Assembly (NCBI GenBank): GCA_028455995.1
Contig: JABELC010000001.1
Coordinates: forward strand, 3,212,501 to 3,276,500
Direction of reading: 5' to 3'
DNA length: 64,000 nucleotides
From: Scleromitrula shiraiana
Lineage: Eukaryota > Ascomycota > Leotiomycetes > Helotiales > Sclerotiniaceae
In this document: one piece after another, positions 1 through 12,210 of the stretch
Layout: every line of letters begins with the position of its first letter
Numbering within the stretch: the stretch's first letter is position 1
Position numbers and translations under genes: made by a program
Notes under the pieces: model-generated
The model's input: the letters and a program-made list of their open reading frames with translations, nothing else
Databases searched by the model: none
What the model was told of the DNA's origin: nothing

Positions 1-604
1 ACTCACAGACGAACTCGACGCAGCTAACCTCTCTTTCCCTGCCCAATGGAAGGAAATTCGTAACCTTCCATATCTTGATGCCGTTCTCCGTGAAGCTATG
101 CGAATCAGCCCCGGTCTAGTTATGGTTCTCGAGCGAGTTGTCCCTCCTGCAGGATTCAATCTTCCAGATGGTCGATATATACCAGGTGGCACGAATGTTG
201 GAATAAACCCCTATGTTACGAATCGTGATTGTGAAATATTTGACACCGATACCGAGTCTTTTAATCCCGATCGATGGTTGAGGAAAGAATCGGAGGGAGA
301 AACTCAGGAAGATTATGAGATTCGTCGGAGGAGAATGATAAGCATTGCAGATTTTACATTTGGTGGTGGCAGTCGCGTGTGTATGGGGAGGTATTTAGCA
401 CAGCTAGAGATGTGGAAGTTGTTTGCTACGCTTTATAGTATTTTTGATGTATGCCCGGAGCTGTCAATGTCGAGATTCTTCGTCATCATACTAACCGGAT
501 TATAGATCAAACTCGCAAACACCGACCACCAATGGAAATACTACGATGCTTGGTTCGTATATCAATGGGATATTCCTATGATTATCTCTCGTAGGAGTAG
601 TTGA
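1..604 (+). CDS. Cytochrome P450, 3' end (5' part outside window)
   Basis: C-terminal part of a haem-thiolate monooxygenase. Exon 1 is open from base 2 to 448. An intron of 57 bp (449-505, GTATGC donor, CTAAC branch site at 491-495, TATAG acceptor) joins it to a last exon at 506-604 that ends in TGA. The K-helix ExxR motif (EAMR) lies near base 90. The PERF-like region reads FNPDRW near 265. The haem loop FGGGSRVCMG near 360-390 supplies the cysteine ligand. If the intron is ignored the frame stops at 505, so the spliced end is preferred because it gives the usual hydrophilic P450 tail. It is convergent with the bZIP gene. The substrate cannot be told. Membrane anchoring at the ER is expected for the family, but the N-terminus is not in view. 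Confidence 0.93.
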
Positions 605-1303
605 GGCCATCTGATGAACTCCACTAGTAGCATATACATACATTTTTTAGTTGACCTCCTCTATGATCCTGTAAATAAATATGATGTTATCTGTTCATCA
701 TCAAAGTAAGTGATGTTAATGGAGATCCCAGCAACTTTATCGTATGTAAGACCCCGTGCCGCTGGTTTGCATAAAGATTTAAGCTTGAAGTATCCACAGC
801 ATGCATATGCAGTTGGTGGTGTTGTGGTGGTTGCGAAGTTCCATGGAAATCTAGATCATTAGATGATGAGCCGAACGAAGCGGATATAATTCCAGCGAAG
901 GTGAAGCTTATATATTGGTATATATTGGATAGAAAAAGCTTTCAATTGGCACATGCGAGCAAAAACTGAAGAGACGACTATAGAATCCATGGATATGGTG
1001 GATTGTAAGGCATCAAAGGATTATGCACTTAATTGGGACGAGTTAACTGTAGAAGTCAGAATAGGACACATCCACTAGGATGTGCAGACAATCATTAAAG
1101 TATCATGTAGAATTGAAATAGAATAGTATAATATGATAGTTGTGTTAAGTTCAACTCCATCGAAAATAGACTATACCAAAGAACTCCTTGATATTCGTTC
1201 GGAAAAATCATATAAGCCTTCCCATATATCCAATTATCACGCCAGTTTCCATACTGAAAACCATGGTATCATCCCATATTGTGTTTCTTCCGGAAACAAT
1301 CTA
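605..1303. other. Intergenic, convergent 3' ends
   Basis: Region between the P450 stop and the bZIP stop. It must hold both 3' UTRs. I see no coding frame or repeat in it. Confidence 0.6.
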
Positions 1304-2264
1304 TCACAATAACTCATCATTTCCACTTGCGACACTGTTCTCGATAGCATCCAAAATTGCACTCTCCTCAAAAACTGGTCCCTGCCCATCACATTTCGCA
1401 ACCATCTTCAACCTCTCACTCACTTGTCCAACATCCACAAGCCCCCTGGCATACAAGGGATGTTTAATAATATAATCCCATGTTGCACCTGCTGCAAAAA
1501 GTTTCTCGCCCTTCTCGCTCACCACTATCCTATGACTGGGTGTCTTGTTATCGTGCGCGTGTAAAACCTCTGTATAAAAATCTGTCGGGCTGTATCTCAT
1601 AGGCTCTATACTTGGCGAGGGGTCTGCTGCAATATGATTCGGATGTGCAGATGTCGCTTTCAAAATCTCATTTTCGGTAGCAGCTTTTGTAAGCTGGAGC
1701 TTCAATCGTTCATTGTCTTCTGCAAGTGACCCGGTTTTCTTTTCGAGCGCTGCGAGTTTGGTCTCGAGGTCTTTAACGTGTTTTTCTTTGCGCTCGCGGA
1801 AGGCTCGTTGACTGTCTCACCGAATCAGTACTAAAAGGGATGTAATATGCAAGCGGATGTGAACCACTTACGCTGCACGATTTTGAGCCTTGCGTTTCGA
1901 TTTTGGACCTTCCTCATCATCATCGCTACCAAATCCTCTTCTTATTGAATCTTCATTCATGTCGAATGGTACTCCATAGTCATGATGCGCACTGTATGGT
2001 TTGTGCTGAGGAAGCGGGGTTACGGTTTGAGGAACGCGATGAGTATTGTACTGATTCGCGTAATCAAAGTTTTGGAATTCGTCAAAGGCTTTCTGCTAAT
2101 CTAGTTAATATTTTGGCTGACTTGGCAGATATGAGAATGAATGGCAAACATACTGGAGGAGAATTGCTAAACTTTTCGGAACCTTGAGTATGAGTAGGCG
2201 TAGGTGGAAGACCAATTGGGAAGTACGGCTGCTGTGTTGCCGCTGTGAAGTAAGGATAATCCAT
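1304..2264 (-). CDS. Yap/AP-1-like bZIP transcription factor
   Basis: Three exons on the minus strand: 2154-2264, 1872-2092 and 1304-1811, with introns of 61 bp (2093-2153) and 60 bp (1812-1871). The joined length is 840 nt, giving 279 residues. The second intron lies inside the basic region, which reads AQNRAAQRAFRERKEKHVKDLE-like when joined; N-x-x-A-Q-R-x-F-R is the fungal AP-1/Yap signature. A leucine zipper follows (heptads through LETKLAALEKK and LAEDNERLKLQL). The C-terminal ~100 residues have a conserved-looking PMRYSPTDFYTEVL start and one Cys, but I cannot see the paired Cys-rich domains of oxidant-sensing Yap1. Members bind TTAC/TTAG-type sites in nuclear DNA. The exact paralogue (for example Fcr3-like) is a guess, so no symbol is given. 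Confidence 0.9.
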
Positions 2265-4762
2265 CTTTGAAGTAAAGGAAATTTTCTATCTGTTATTCGA
2301 TATTGAACAACTTCAAAGTCACGGATATATTGGTAAAAGAATTGGCAAAAAAAAAAACAAATTCAACTGTCAGTCAATACAATATATCTTCAGAAGTTGA
2401 GATAGAAGAATTGTTGCGAGTTGTTTAAAGAATGGACCCGGTAGAAAAAATAGGGACTGCACCCTGCACCCTGGTTATAACCAATATCCAGCTCAAGGTT
2501 ATCTATCGCCAAACTCCCAAACCACCAAATTACTTCACTACATACTAAAGCTAACACCCCAAACTACATACTTACATCACATACCCAGATATGTACCTAC
2601 GCCCATGTGTCTACTGTGCATGCAGTATTCCCACCATGTACCTAACTTTAGAATAAGAAGGCGCATGTCCTTGTTCTATAGCATGACAACCCTAGGAGTA
2701 CGGCGTTCAACGATCTCGATCGTATAATCTTTCACCCGAATATGCTAGTAGTATTCCTTTCTTTCGGTAGGAGATATTTCATCTGAAATCTCACCTGCTT
2801 GATATCTCTACGGACTCGATGTGACGACGTTACAGCAAAATTCACATCTACTCGGCTGGTATGCTGATATAAGTTTGGTAGCAGGTACCACAGAGTTACA
2901 CTACCCAACTTATGGCCCCATAAGAGCCAAGGCTTGCTTGAACTTTACTTTTCAATGTGAGTTCTAGCCCTTCAAAGTATACATTATACATTATACATTA
3001 TACCTAGACATAGGCTCCTTTCGAAGTATCTAAAGCATGATACGCTGACGAAGTGTGACAATAGGGTTATAACGTGAGATTACTTGAACCTTATAATCTT
3101 TCTTCTAAGAGATTCAACAATGTTCTGCTATCCGAGTTGATGTCTTCGTGCTTAACTGAATCCCACCCCTTTGAAAATACTACAGGATACTTTTCCATGT
3201 ACGAAGTTTTAAATGGGATATTCGCTCTTTTGTCAGTCGATATCAAGAAATTGTGATAACCCCGAGTACACCCAGTCAAACGCCGAAATGCAGTCCGCCT
3301 TACTGTCCATCTCCTGGATATATCGATCATTCTCGTATTAAGTTATAAGGATATTGAAGCTTATCTCGGTTGCATGCTATAATATGGTGTTACTGGTAAG
3401 ATCTTACAATGATCTGGATGTTTTCCGAACCTTGGTACCCCATGGCGACTGATTCAAACATCTGTAAGTACAGAATGACTTCAAACACAAGAATATTTAC
3501 TCAATCATCTGAGATGCATGTCAAGCTTCTTTCTCGACCAGACAATATAATCTATGCAAGTAACAACATATAGAGGAAAGTTCCCTCAGAAACCGCATCG
3601 GTAGACCTCTCTATCACTGACGCCTTTCAAACATTCACCTTGGTTATGTCTTAGTATCTCAAATAAGAAATCATCTTGGATATGAACCAGCCATATGTAG
3701 GTAATTCTGAAATCTCCACCCATTCCCCCCGGGACTTTACCTTCTTTCTCCGACAATGCTCCGCTGCAGCTTTGATCCAAACATTCTACAGACTACCTCT
3801 TTGGGAACCATTTCATGCTCAAATTGATAGAGACACCATTGGAATATACTAGGTATTAATTATACGAAATGAAGGCGACGGAAATTGGTTTGTTTGGGCA
3901 TTTTCATCACAGTCCACAACGAGATTCCAAAGGATGTGTTCATTTATCGCTCACCACCAGTCTACTAAGAATCCTTTTGTATTAATTCCCTGAGATGAAA
4001 TGAAATCCAGATGTCTCGATCTATGACCCACATTAGTTTGAAGAAGGCACTGATACTTGGTTTCCAAAGATACTGCCACCGCCGACTTCACTGAAGGATT
4101 TGAACTAAATTAGATATCAATACATGCTTCATGTTGAGTTGGTCGAAGAAAATATATTATGGTTACCTACATTTTCTGCCTTCTATCTGAGCCCCTGAAT
4201 GAATACTAAAATCTGGTACTTGATTACTAGATTAATACCCATAGATCCCGGCTAACTTTTGGCTTCACAGTTTGGTAGTAAACACATCAGGAGTTTAATA
4301 GCTACAGTTGTGATGAAAGATCATGTGTTCGATTTTTTCCTTGTTTTATTGCATAATCGAAACTGATGCTACACTATCTCACAAGAGAACTCACAGTAGC
4401 ACGCTATAACTTAAGATGAATATCACTCGATGACATATAAGGACAAATAGATATAAGGTAATTTTGAAAGACTCTGTTCAATTTCGGACTGATACTAACA
4501 TACACTGAAAAGTTGAACTCAAAACATAATACAGAAAGCCAACCATATCCATACCAAAGAGTCAATATGGCAGCCATGACTGACTGCTAGCTGTCATTTC
4601 CCCTTTCTATGAGCCACCTCCCCCCAAACGCCACGGGGTTGATAAACGCCAATGCAAATAAGATAGTGTTAATACACTAAAGAGTTAACTCTCAAGTTCT
4701 CCAACCTAAACTAACTCTCGTCCTCCCCAAACCCTACAGGGGACTTCGAAAACCCTCCACTC
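2265..4762. other. 2.5-kb gene-free stretch
   Basis: Upstream of the bZIP gene and downstream of the Gln/Pro-rich gene. It has only short frames of 60-79 codons with no recognisable similarity and no convincing splice partners. A tandem TATACAT repeat (about 3.5 units) lies at 2979-3003. Base composition is ordinary, unlike the island at 10.4-17.1 kb. Confidence 0.55.
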
Positions 4763-5241
4763 TCAGTTCTTCGAACTTGGCAATGCATTTCCAGTCCATT
4801 GCCCTGGAGCTTGCGACTGTTCTCTCGAACCATTCCAAGTCTGTTGTTGAGGGTGTGAGGAATAAGATGGCAATTGAGCTTGTTGGGGATGATGATATGG
4901 TGACTGGGATTGCTGATTTTGGTGTTGATGTTGATATGGGAGTTGAGGTTGGGATTGCTGAGGATAATACTCAGGTGGTTGTTGAACCCCTGCTCCTGGG
5001 TGTTGATAGACCTGGGATTGAGAATATCCAGATGGATATTGCATGTTGTTTCTTGAATTATCGTGTTGTTGACCTTGAGAATATTTCTTCTCCTCGTGTT
5101 TGTCTACGGATCTATATTAAGCGATATTATTAGTCTTCCTGTTGGATGCTTGATTGATTGGTGGTGGGTTACTTACTCGGTGATTTTCTTGATGGCGAGG
5201 TAGGCAAGTCCACCTTTGATACCTAGTTTGACTAAACCCAT
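4763..5241 (-). CDS. Small Gln/Pro/Tyr-rich hypothetical protein
   Basis: Two exons on the minus strand: 5177-5241 and 4763-5111, separated by a 65-bp intron (5112-5176, GTAAGT donor, ATAG acceptor). Together they give 414 nt and 137 residues. The ATG at 5241 is chosen because the longer open frame upstream is compositionally poor and has no splice support. Residues 1-20 form a short amphipathic or hydrophobic segment (MGLVKLGIKGGLAYLAIKKI). After a charged linker, the rest is low complexity, dominated by Q, P, Y, S and H, and probably disordered. The long in-frame Q/H-rich frame and clean splice sites support a real gene. Function is unknown. The N-terminal segment could be a membrane-binding helix, but that is inference. 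Confidence 0.7.
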
Positions 5242-6108
5242 TATGATATATATAGTCTGACAGTGGTGAAAATAGAAATAGATGTAGAGATAGCTATGTA
5301 GAAATGATAGATTAATTTCTCTTTTGTGAGTGAGACGCAGATATTCAGATATAAATATATAGAAAGGGGTAATTGTGCAAGTGATATGAATACTCAATAA
5401 ATCAAAATCACAAAGATTTTCAATTCCTTTTATAATAAGTATTGTAGAAGTCGATGATGGCTGAGCATTCGCATGCTGACGCGGCTGATCCATGAATACT
5501 CGGATTCTCCATGGAACCGAAATGCGAACGCATGAAGAAGCGAATCCGAAACCGCGATCCAATCCGAGCATGGGATCCGACTCCTGTTTAAATTGGATTA
5601 GGACGATCAATTGGGTTGAATACTTTTGCTATCTTATGTTCATACATTTCATTAATAGTTATGTAGTAATTTAGTTCATATATTTGATTGTATGAGGTGC
5701 CCGTTCTAGGGGAAGTAATTGTAGTATTTGTTGTAACATATCGTCGTCACATTCGCATCACATCTTATAAGATCTTCGCGACCACACTGTTGTACGATGA
5801 GTTCTGAATTTTCATTTACTAGTTGAGTCCAAATGTTATATTTATTTAGAGCTTGAATTACTGATCGTTATATAGATCAGAGATAGATTAGGTTTGGAGA
5901 TATTTCAATTTTTATATTCTTGAAAAACATAAATTAGTTCGAATTCATGGTTTCGCACTTTCTACTAAGTGCTCAGCCAAGAATTACTCAACTAAAACAT
6001 AAGATTGGTATTTGCATGCTATGGCGATTCATGAATTAACCAATCTATATTATATTAGAAATGAGCAGAGACTACATCTTTCTTACAACCAATTTCCATG
6101 TCCCAATC
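5242..6108. other. Intergenic
   Basis: Between the monooxygenase stop and the start of the Gln/Pro-rich gene, so it should hold the promoter of the latter. The part at 5495-5612 is rich in CGAATCCGAA-like words; the remainder shows nothing I can name. Confidence 0.5.
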
Positions 6109-7383
6109 TCAGAGCAACTCCTTATATTCCGGCAGTTTCCAATCTCCTACATCCTCCTTGAGTATAAATCTATAAATATCAATTTTGAATAACGAAGCCA
6201 TTCCCATCATGATATTCATGATACCAACACCAACCGACGTCGAAGAGATCTTATCCCAGATTGAATCCTCCGCATCTACTCCTTTTTGTACCTGGTCCAT
6301 GAATGGCCGAAACTTTGCATCATAAGCTTCGAGCGCCATAGCAAGATCATTATTCTGGCCACTACTGTTCTTACCACCACAGTGTTTTCCAATCTCGCCA
6401 GCTAAAATATAAGCACCAACCATTGCCGACGTAGTACCCATTCCAGTATTTGCGGATGGACAATATCCCGCATCTCCAACGAGTACTACATGTTTTCGAA
6501 ACCATGAGTCAAGCTTCACGAGGCCCATTCGCTCGCAATAGAAGTTATCTGTGTGCTTCATAGCCTCTAGAATTCTTTCTGTCTGCCAACCTGCGCCCTG
6601 AAATATCTCTGTGAGGGCTGCCTTTTCTTCCGCCACATCTCCAGGGCGAGCATTTTTAAGTCGTTCCGAGTCACAATTGCCCCCAAGATAGATCTGTAAT
6701 TCATGCGGGTTACTCCTCCGAGTCATGATTCCACGTCTGCCTGTTGTCTGGTAGGTGGTAGCGATATACTCTTCTTCTCCTTCAGCTATATGTTGTGGAA
6801 TGGTGAAGTAAGCGACATAGAGATTTGTGAGAGGATGAAATGCATCGGCTGTCCCAGGTCCGAGCATCATTTTACGTGTTCGTGAAGCTGAGCCATCAGC
6901 CCCTACCCAAAGATCAAATTTGTTCGTAGTACCGTCTGTAAACCGCACTGAAACACCATTATCCTTCTCTTCAAAAGTATCGACCGAGTTGCCAAAAACG
7001 TATTTGGCCCGGTGCTTAGTGGCGTCGTACATCAGTTTGCATAAATCGCCTCGCATGATCTCATAATCAGTGGTAAAGCTTTGAGTTTTTTGACCATCCC
7101 TACCAGAGGTCTTGTTTGCTGGAAAATAGGCACGTCGTCTACCCGAACTATCAACCATCTGTGTTCCTTGCTCTGGAACCATCTTGGAGCGAAATGATTC
7201 CTCAAGACCCATACGCTTCATGACCTCAATACCATGACCACGCAGATCTATTTGGAGCCCCGCAGTACGTAAACTGGCAAAACGTTCAACAATAGTGATA
7301 TCATGGCCTAACTTTGAGAGCCAGAAAGCGAGTGCATTGCCGGCGATTCCTGCTCCGCTAATGAGGATCTTCATTTGTGTCAT
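6109..7383 (-). CDS. FAD-dependent monooxygenase (PHBH/TetX-like fold)
   Basis: Single-exon gene of 424 residues, a normal length for class A flavoprotein hydroxylases. The Rossmann FAD-binding motif GAGIAG is at residues 10-15, followed by the acidic end of strand 2 (VERF). A DG motif (VGADGSASR) lies near residue 165 and the second FAD motif LVGDAGYCPSANTGMG near residue 300. These three sites define the family, which uses NAD(P)H and O2 to hydroxylate small aromatic or polyketide-like substrates or to oxidise drugs. An ATG at codon 4 could also be the start. It lies 419 bp downstream of, and in the same orientation as, a Zn2Cys6 regulator, which suggests local control of an inducible catabolic or detoxifying step. 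The substrate is unknown. Confidence 0.92.
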   Translation of the reverse strand: MTQMKILISGAGIAGNALAFWLSKLGHDITIVERFASLRTAGLQIDLRGHGIEVMKRMGLEESFRSKMVPEQGTQMVDSSGRRRAYFPANKTSGRDGQKTQSFTTDYEIMRGDLCKLMYDATKHRAKYVFGNSVDTFEEKDNGVSVRFTDGTTNKFDLWVGADGSASRTRKMMLGPGTADAFHPLTNLYVAYFTIPQHIAEGEEEYIATTYQTTGRRGIMTRRSNPHELQIYLGGNCDSERLKNARPGDVAEEKAALTEIFQGAGWQTERILEAMKHTDNFYCERMGLVKLDSWFRKHVVLVGDAGYCPSANTGMGTTSAMVGAYILAGEIGKHCGGKNSSGQNNDLAMALEAYDAKFRPFMDQVQKGVDAEDSIWDKISSTSVGVGIMNIMMGMASLFKIDIYRFILKEDVGDWKLPEYKELL

Positions 7384-7802
7384 GATTGGTGCTGTGATTT
7401 ATGAATGTATGATATTTCTTGAATCGAATTGAACGCAAAGAAGGTAGTGATAGTCAGTGGTTTCGAATGTTGATGGCATGGTTGCTAAATAGATCTTTGG
7501 GTAGCTCGCTATCTCCGTGGAATGCCAAGGCCATCTCCGTCTCCGCCCCCTGCTAGCCCGCTCTCGGCCGAGAAAAACTAGATATATCAACAAACACATA
7601 ACAAACAGACCAGAGAATCGATGTACTAATTATCTGATATATTACATAATACTTCACTATGATGGTCTGAGGGGGGGAATGAGAAAGATGTTGCTCGAAT
7701 ATTTAAATCATAAGTAAATGGTAACAGAACCAGTACTAACAATCTAACAATCAAAGGAAAACTTGCTAGAGGAAGCAAGATTATTCAATAAAGGTATGGT
7801 GG
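7384..7802. other. Intergenic, promoter of the FAD monooxygenase
   Basis: Holds the 3' UTR of the Zn2Cys6 gene and the promoter of the monooxygenase. I looked for CGG..CCG half-site pairs expected for Zn2Cys6 binding and found no convincing palindrome. Confidence 0.45.
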
Positions 7803-10143
7803 TTAAGCAAAGTTGGTATCTGTGAAGAAAAAATCAAAGTCTAAGTCCATGTTAGAGGCATATAGCCCACTACCGTCACCGCCAAATCCTGCTGAAGTGA
7901 GTTCCGTGTCCTCTGAACATGTTGACAGGAGAGATTTATTAGCAAATCGTGTTTGTAACAGACCATAGCAGAGCTCAAGACTATTTTTGGCACTCTGTGC
8001 AATTTGCAACTCACACGGGATGCCTGCATCTACAGCCTCCGCCTGCGCCAGGACCATGCTCAAAAAGAGATGGCTTTTGATATTTGTCTCACCTTGTGAG
8101 ATCCGCTCTTTGGATAACAAGATCATGTCTTTAACCGCAGTTTTGAGAAGTTCTCTGTACTGAGAATTACGATTTAATGTTCCTTCAAGAAGCTGCCTTT
8201 CCGTCTCGGCAAGAAGCTCAATACTAATAATCGTGCTTGCTAACCTGAACCCCTCTTTAAACCAACCTCCAAACCCCATGAGGCGAGAAAAGCCTTCATC
8301 TGATTCGGGTGAGATGATAGACATGGCAGCCTCAAGACTAACCTTAAGCGAATAGTAGAACAATGGATTTGTTCGCGCTTTACTGGCAAACGAGCAGTGA
8401 AGGGGGATCATGAATCGTCGCACCTGGTAATCAAGTAAATTTCGATGGAACGGTAATACACCACTAGATTTCTCGTTTTCTTTAATAAATTTGTTGTAGG
8501 ATCGATGGATCTCCGTTATTTCGGAGCTTAGGGCAAGGACATCCATATAGGAAAGTTCTGAGCGCAGATTGGTAAGAATTTGGAGAATACGGAGACGAGT
8601 TGGTAGTGAGTCCAATAGAATAAGTTGCATAGAGACTGTAGTATAGGTAGTTTTTGGATGAGGTTGAACCGTCGTGCTTGACTCATTCAGTTCGTTATCG
8701 TTATTGTTAGAAGGCGGATCTGTGTCAAACTCGTCAAATGAGATTCGGGGTGGCAATGCGGAGTCCAGAGACGACTGTACGATCATTTCCAAGATAGTGG
8801 CCCATAGTCTCCTGCGAATCTCAGCCTCAAGCAAAGAGGTTATTGCAGGAAAATGGTTAGGATCGCGATGAAGTCCCATCTGCATTGCAGTGTGAACCAA
8901 TGATCCCATTGATAGCCAGATCAAATCGCCGCCAATAGAAAATATCTGTCTACTTAAAATAGTAAGACAGTAAATTTGAAGTCCACTAATTACCAAGCGG
9001 TCCTTCTCTAACGGCCCAGATAACCATTCTTGAGCAGCATATATCCATTGGTGGACCATATTCCGAATATCAGGATCATCAATTTCACCATGCCTGGACA
9101 AACTTGACCCGATGCCAACAACAAGAAGAATCTTGAGACGTAGGTCAACAGTGGACTTTTCCGGATGATCCCAATATCTCTCGTACTCGGACCAAAAGGT
9201 AGGCACATGGAGTATACGATACGTAGACTCAAAAGATTGAAAATAAAGGCATACCATCTTGTCAGCCAGTTCACGGGAGGGGAGTGTGAGATTGTATCCG
9301 GATCCTGAGAGAGATCTGCTAGGCCGCCCTATTTTTCCACATTTCGCTATATCCTTGCATTTCTGAAGCAAGTCAGAAATGCGGGTGAGCAGTGGCTCGA
9401 TTTCAGCGGTATGATATGACGCCCCGTTGAGATCATCTTCATCATCATCATGAATACCAACAGCCTGAGTATAACAAGCATATACAGTTGAGAACTTGCA
9501 AAACAATTAGCAGGGAAGTGTAAGATGAGCTCACGTTTAGTAAAGTGTAGATATAGGCAATATGAGAACTGAAGCTTACCTCTTGAGCCATACCAATGGT
9601 GTCACTCCATTTCTGAATCCTAGTTTTCTTTAAAATAATTTGTGAATCTGATAGAGCCGATTGCTGGGTGAGTATGTGCTGATGAGTCTCCGTTGATCTA
9701 TTGCTATCAACAGAATTGCCTATAGTATTGGTTGCTAAAGAGTCCTCGAGACTTTTTAGGCGCTGCTGGATTTCGTGAAGATCTGGGTTTGGTATTTCTG
9801 AGACATTTGCATTTATATTTGGCTCTGTTACGGTCGGCGTGATCGTGTTTGGGTTGTGCACGATGCTATCTGGAGGGGCATGATCGTTATTTATATTGCC
9901 TGTAGTTTCAGGATTGTCAATCGGTTGTTGGGCACGAGATGAAGGCGGCGATCGAGAATCCGATGCTCTATTATTGCTTGTAATGCCACTGCTAGCTGCA
10001 TGGACTTTATAGATACAACGAATCTTTGCTACGACACAATGTGCACAAGGTTCAGTTCTATCGCACCTAATCTTTCGACGCCGGCATTCAAGGCATGATA
10101 ACGCTGGCCTTCGACGACTAAGTCGACGAGTTTGTGCCTCCAT
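7803..10143 (-). CDS. Zn2Cys6 fungal-specific transcription factor
   Basis: Two exons on the minus strand, 9580-10143 and 7803-9494, with an 85-bp intron (9495-9579, GTAAGC donor, GCAAG acceptor). The product is 751 residues. The binuclear zinc cluster is at residues 17-43 with spacing C-x2-C-x6-C-x5-C-x2-C-x6-C. A Ser/Thr/Asn-rich linker follows, with a Gln-rich possible coiled coil near residue 125. The middle homology region (fungal_trans) begins around FQSFESTYRILHVPTFW and carries the usual MGLHRDP-type segment. The start at 10143 is the first ATG; the frame is open slightly further upstream without ATG. Such proteins bind CGG triplets and control neighbouring metabolic genes, so the adjacent monooxygenase is a plausible target (inference). 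Confidence 0.92.
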
Positions 10144-10432
10144 GTCTTTAGACAATAATTCGAGGAAAGGCTTTCTGGTTCTGAGGTACCATTGATAGCC
10201 ATAGACATACCACAGAATGCCTACTCAATAAAGTTTCCCAAGCATTTCACGCGTCTCGAGCGTGGTGTTTGCGCCAATCTAGTGAATCATGTGAGTATCA
10301 TAATCATTGTCATAGGGGCATCAACGATATAACAAGTGATAGGATAGAATAAAGATGACATGTCTTTGACAAACTACACTATATTGGCGGAAGTTGTGGA
10401 CGGGGAATCGGACATAATATCTAGCAAATCTA

Positions 10433-10556
10433 CTCGGTCAAATTAAAATTGAAGCACGCGCAAAATAAGCGAATCGCTTCAAAATCGACGATTTCAAGTT
10501 TGTACAAATCATCTCTTGCGCCGATGTAAATAAATCGATTAATTATTTATAGAATT
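10433..10556 (+). mobile_element. Left part of interrupted palindromic TA element (copy 1)
   Basis: Starts with CTCGGTCAAATTAAAATTGA just after a TA dinucleotide (10431-10432). It matches the first ~120 bp of the complete element at 12211-13189. It is cut off at 10556 by the 5' LTR of a copia element and resumes at 16974 after the 3' LTR. It is less AT-decayed than copy 2. Confidence 0.8.
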
Positions 10557-10723
10557 TGTTAGAATGGTTACCGGATAAGGATCACTTTATATTGGGATTA
10601 ATATAATTATATAATCAATAATTGATATATATCCTTTTATGGAATCAAGATTTTAATTAGTTAGTTAATAATATAATGATATATTAATCTATAATACTCT
10701 TTTTTTATATTTGATTTTTTATA
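10557..10723 (+). repeat. 5' LTR of the copia element
   Basis: Direct repeat of 16808-16973. It starts TGTTAGAATGGTTACC and ends TTTTTTATA. Relative to the 3' copy it keeps G (GGATAAGGATCAC) but has T where the 3' copy keeps C (TTGATTTTTTATA versus CTGACCTTTTATA). These are C-to-T changes on this strand. Confidence 0.88.
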
Positions 10724-10741
10724 GGTTATGAGTTTAGAAAT
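10724..10741 (+). other. Primer-binding site, half-tRNA(iMet) type
   Basis: GGTTATGAG directly follows the 5' LTR. This is complementary to the anticodon arm of initiator tRNA-Met (CTCATAACC), the internal priming site used by copia-type elements that prime from a tRNA fragment. The following TTTAGA would be CCCGGA-like before RIP. Confidence 0.65.
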
Positions 10742-12210
10742 ATTTAAGGGTTATTGATTATGTTCAATTTATTCAAAAAGGCTTATTTATTATTTTTATT
10801 TTAAATTTTTTATAATAGATATTGTTAAAAAAAAATTAAAATAAATTGTTAGAAATTAAATAGATATTATAGTAGTAAAGGTTTATAAAACATTTAATGG
10901 TATTAAATTAAGTAAAAATTTTAGATTAAATAAAAATTTATCAATTTTTAATATAAATTAATAAAAATATAAATTAATAATAATAAATTTTTAAAAATTT
11001 ATGTTAGAATTAGGGTATATTAATAATTTTATTAATTTATATTTTTAATATTTATTTGATAAAATATTGGATATTATTGAAAAGGAAATTATAATTAATG
11101 GTTTTATGTAAAGTATAGAAATTGGTTTAACTTTTTTATTTGAAAAATCATTTTAATATTATGAGGTTAGTAGGATAATATAAAAGATTAATTATGTAAT
11201 TTAATAAAAAATTATAATAATATTTGATAGGTTGATATTTTTTTTAATTTTTTTTTATTAATTATTATTATAATAATTATTAAGATTATTATTTTTATTT
11301 TTATTAATAGATTTAATTAATTTAATGATAGAATCAAATTTATTATTGTTTGTTTTATAGATGAATTTAAAGCAATATTTTAAAAGAGAAAAAAATTATT
11401 TATATTAAATCAAAAATATTGAGAATATTATTAATATAAATGGGTTAAAAAAGGTTATTAAAAAAAGAGTAATAGTATTAAAAAATATTGATTTTATAAT
11501 ATTTATAATTGAAATAGAAATTAAAGTTTGAAAGGAATGGAATAAAAAGGATATAAAAATGTATATTATTATTTATTAGTTTTTTTATATTGGTTTAGTA
11601 GGGTTAATCAAAAATAAAGAAATAATTTAAGAAATAATCAAAGTTTTTAAATATTAATATAGGGGTAAAGATTATATTTTTAATTATAATGAATTGATTA
11701 AATATAATTAAATGAATATAAATGATTTTAAAAATATTTAAAAGATGGTTATTGTAGTTTATTGATTATTTATAAAATTTATTAAAGCAAAGTTAATATT
11801 AAATATAATAATTTAATATATGTAATTTATTATGATAGTAGATAAGAAGTTTTTTATTTGGGTAGAGTGATAGTGTTTTATTGTTTGAAGTCTAAAAATA
11901 GATAAGTTTAGTATAATAGAAGATTTTATGATTGATTTTATTGATAAAGTTTAATAAATCAAAAACTTAAAAAGTGGAATAGTATTTTTTAGTAATAAGA
12001 ATTGAGAAGTTTTATAAAAAAAAAAGTTATATTTAAATAAAACAATTTTAATTTTAATTATTTTAATAAATTTAATTTGTGTATTTATTGTAGTAATTTT
12101 GGTTTTAATTCAATTTGATTTTATAATTTTAATATATGTTTAAATAATTCAAAAAATATAGATGTAAAGAAGAAATGGAAGGATAAAAACAGTATTAAAT
12201 GGAAGATTTA

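Noticed and set aside
1188..1475. 95-codon plus-strand frame
   Set aside because: Antisense to the last exon of the bZIP gene, which has strong family support.
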